NCBI RefSeq assembly: GCF_009861505.1
Contig: NZ_WTFT01000006.1
Span: 124,001 to 188,000 of the forward strand
DNA length: 64,000 nucleotides
From: Pseudomonas izuensis
Lineage (GTDB): Bacteria; Pseudomonadota; Gammaproteobacteria; Pseudomonadales; Pseudomonadaceae
Reading direction: 5' to 3'
Shown here: piece by piece, positions 63,585 to 64,000 of the stretch
Layout of the letters: each line of letters begins with the position of its first letter
Numbering within the stretch: the stretch's first letter is position 1
Position numbers and translations under genes: made by a program
Notes under the pieces: model-generated
What the model saw: the letters and a program-made list of their open reading frames with translations, nothing else
Told to the model about the DNA's origin: nothing
The model's database searches: none

Positions 63585-63730
63585 TGAATCCGATGCAGGG
63601 GGGGCGAAATACCAGCAATTTGCCGGTGGCCCGCTGCACCAGTTTGTCCTGTTGATTGCGGGTTTCCATCAGCATGAACTGGCGGCATCGGGATCGAAGT
63701 GGAAGGGCTGCGGATTGAACCGTTGCCGGA

Positions 63731-64000
63731 CTACAGGCCTCCCTCCTCCGGCGGCCGGGCCAGCACCCACTGCCAGAACAGCTTGTAGCCGACTGCCAGC
63801 ACCACCGGGCCGATGAACAAACCGATGACGCCGCTGGTGACCATGCCGCCCAGGGCACCGATCAGCACCACCGGCATCGGTACGTCGACCCCACGCCCCA
63901 GCAGCAATGGCTTGAGGACGTTGTCCACCAGCCCGGCGACAAACACATAGATGGCGAACACGATGGTCGCGGTGCTGGCGCCCTCGGTGGCGAACACATA
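63731..64000 (-). CDS. AI-2E/PerM-family transporter, C-terminal part (5' end outside window)
   Basis: The frame runs off the right edge; only the last 89 or so codons are visible. The visible part has membrane segments (STATIVFAIYVFVAGLVDNVLKPLLLGRG; MPVVLIGALGGMVTSGVIGLFIGPVVLAVGYKLF) with the DNVLKPLL and GALGG...GLFIGP motifs of the AI-2E/PerM family. These are eight-segment exporters or antiporters. It ends 270 bases before the seven-gene operon starts, on the same strand, so the two are probably separate transcripts. Confidence 0.88.
   Translation of the reverse strand, partial: YVFATEGASTATIVFAIYVFVAGLVDNVLKPLLLGRGVDVPMPVVLIGALGGMVTSGVIGLFIGPVVLAVGYKLFWQWVLARPPEEGGL

Overview
The window is about 64 kb of high-GC gammaproteobacterial DNA that reads as Pseudomonas, most likely the P. 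fluorescens group. The grounds are recurrent Pseudomonas-type REP palindromes (cores such as TGTAGGAGCGAGCTTGCTCGCGA), a DUF5064-type protein, and a creatininase and creatinase that keep the catalytic residues I know from P. putida. No rRNA, tRNA, CRISPR array, transposase or integrase was seen. The first gene (patatin-like) and the last (AI-2E/PerM-like) are cut by the window edges.

Region 1 (1-11.3 kb): a patatin-like esterase, a small two-gene unit with a DUF1289 protein, then a probable scavenging locus. It holds an amine-oxidase-type FAD oxidoreductase, an alpha/beta hydrolase, a GntR/FadR regulator, a peptide-type ABC importer (substrate-binding protein, two permeases, fused double ATPase), a C45-family Ntn acyltransferase/hydrolase and a cupin. 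A coherent reading is import of an acylated amine or peptide, intracellular deacylation and oxidation of the freed amine; the substrate is unknown.

Region 2 (11.3-23.7 kb): a creatinine/creatine locus. Creatininase and creatinase together convert creatinine to sarcosine plus urea. Around them are a Pot-type ABC importer, an APC permease, an MHS-type MFS porter and two GlxA-type AraC regulators. A 10-bp inverted repeat lies between the divergent ABC importer and creatininase genes.

Region 3 (23.8-40 kb): mostly housekeeping or accessory genes: an OsmC-YcaO fusion, a membrane diguanylate cyclase, a Kef-type antiporter, a three-gene RND efflux operon, a SulP transporter with STAS domain, a PPK2 polyphosphate kinase, a VIT/CCC1-like membrane protein and a DUF5064-type protein.

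Region 4 (40-52.6 kb): a minus-strand gene set for hydrophobic substrates (small hydrolase, DUF1302 and DUF1329 envelope proteins, Ycf48-like protein, RND/MMPL transporter with an apparent one-base frameshift, acyl-CoA dehydrogenase, fatty acyl-CoA ligase) with a divergent AraC regulator.

Region 5 (52.6-56.9 kb): a highly structured intergenic element (perfect three-way-junction fold), then a Tle1-like DUF2235 phospholipase, a probable type VI secretion effector, followed by three tandem near-identical lipoproteins that are probably immunity proteins.

Region 6 (57-63.5 kb): a compact seven-gene minus-strand operon (quinone oxidoreductase, TauD-type dioxygenase, BKACE/DUF849 enzyme, MFS porter, DsbA-like protein, Rieske ferredoxin, YeiH-like exporter) ending in a clear terminator. 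Its pathway is not one I recognise. Its promoter region carries tandem 21-bp repeats closely resembling those in front of the region 4 AraC/hydrolase pair, which suggests one regulator may control both.
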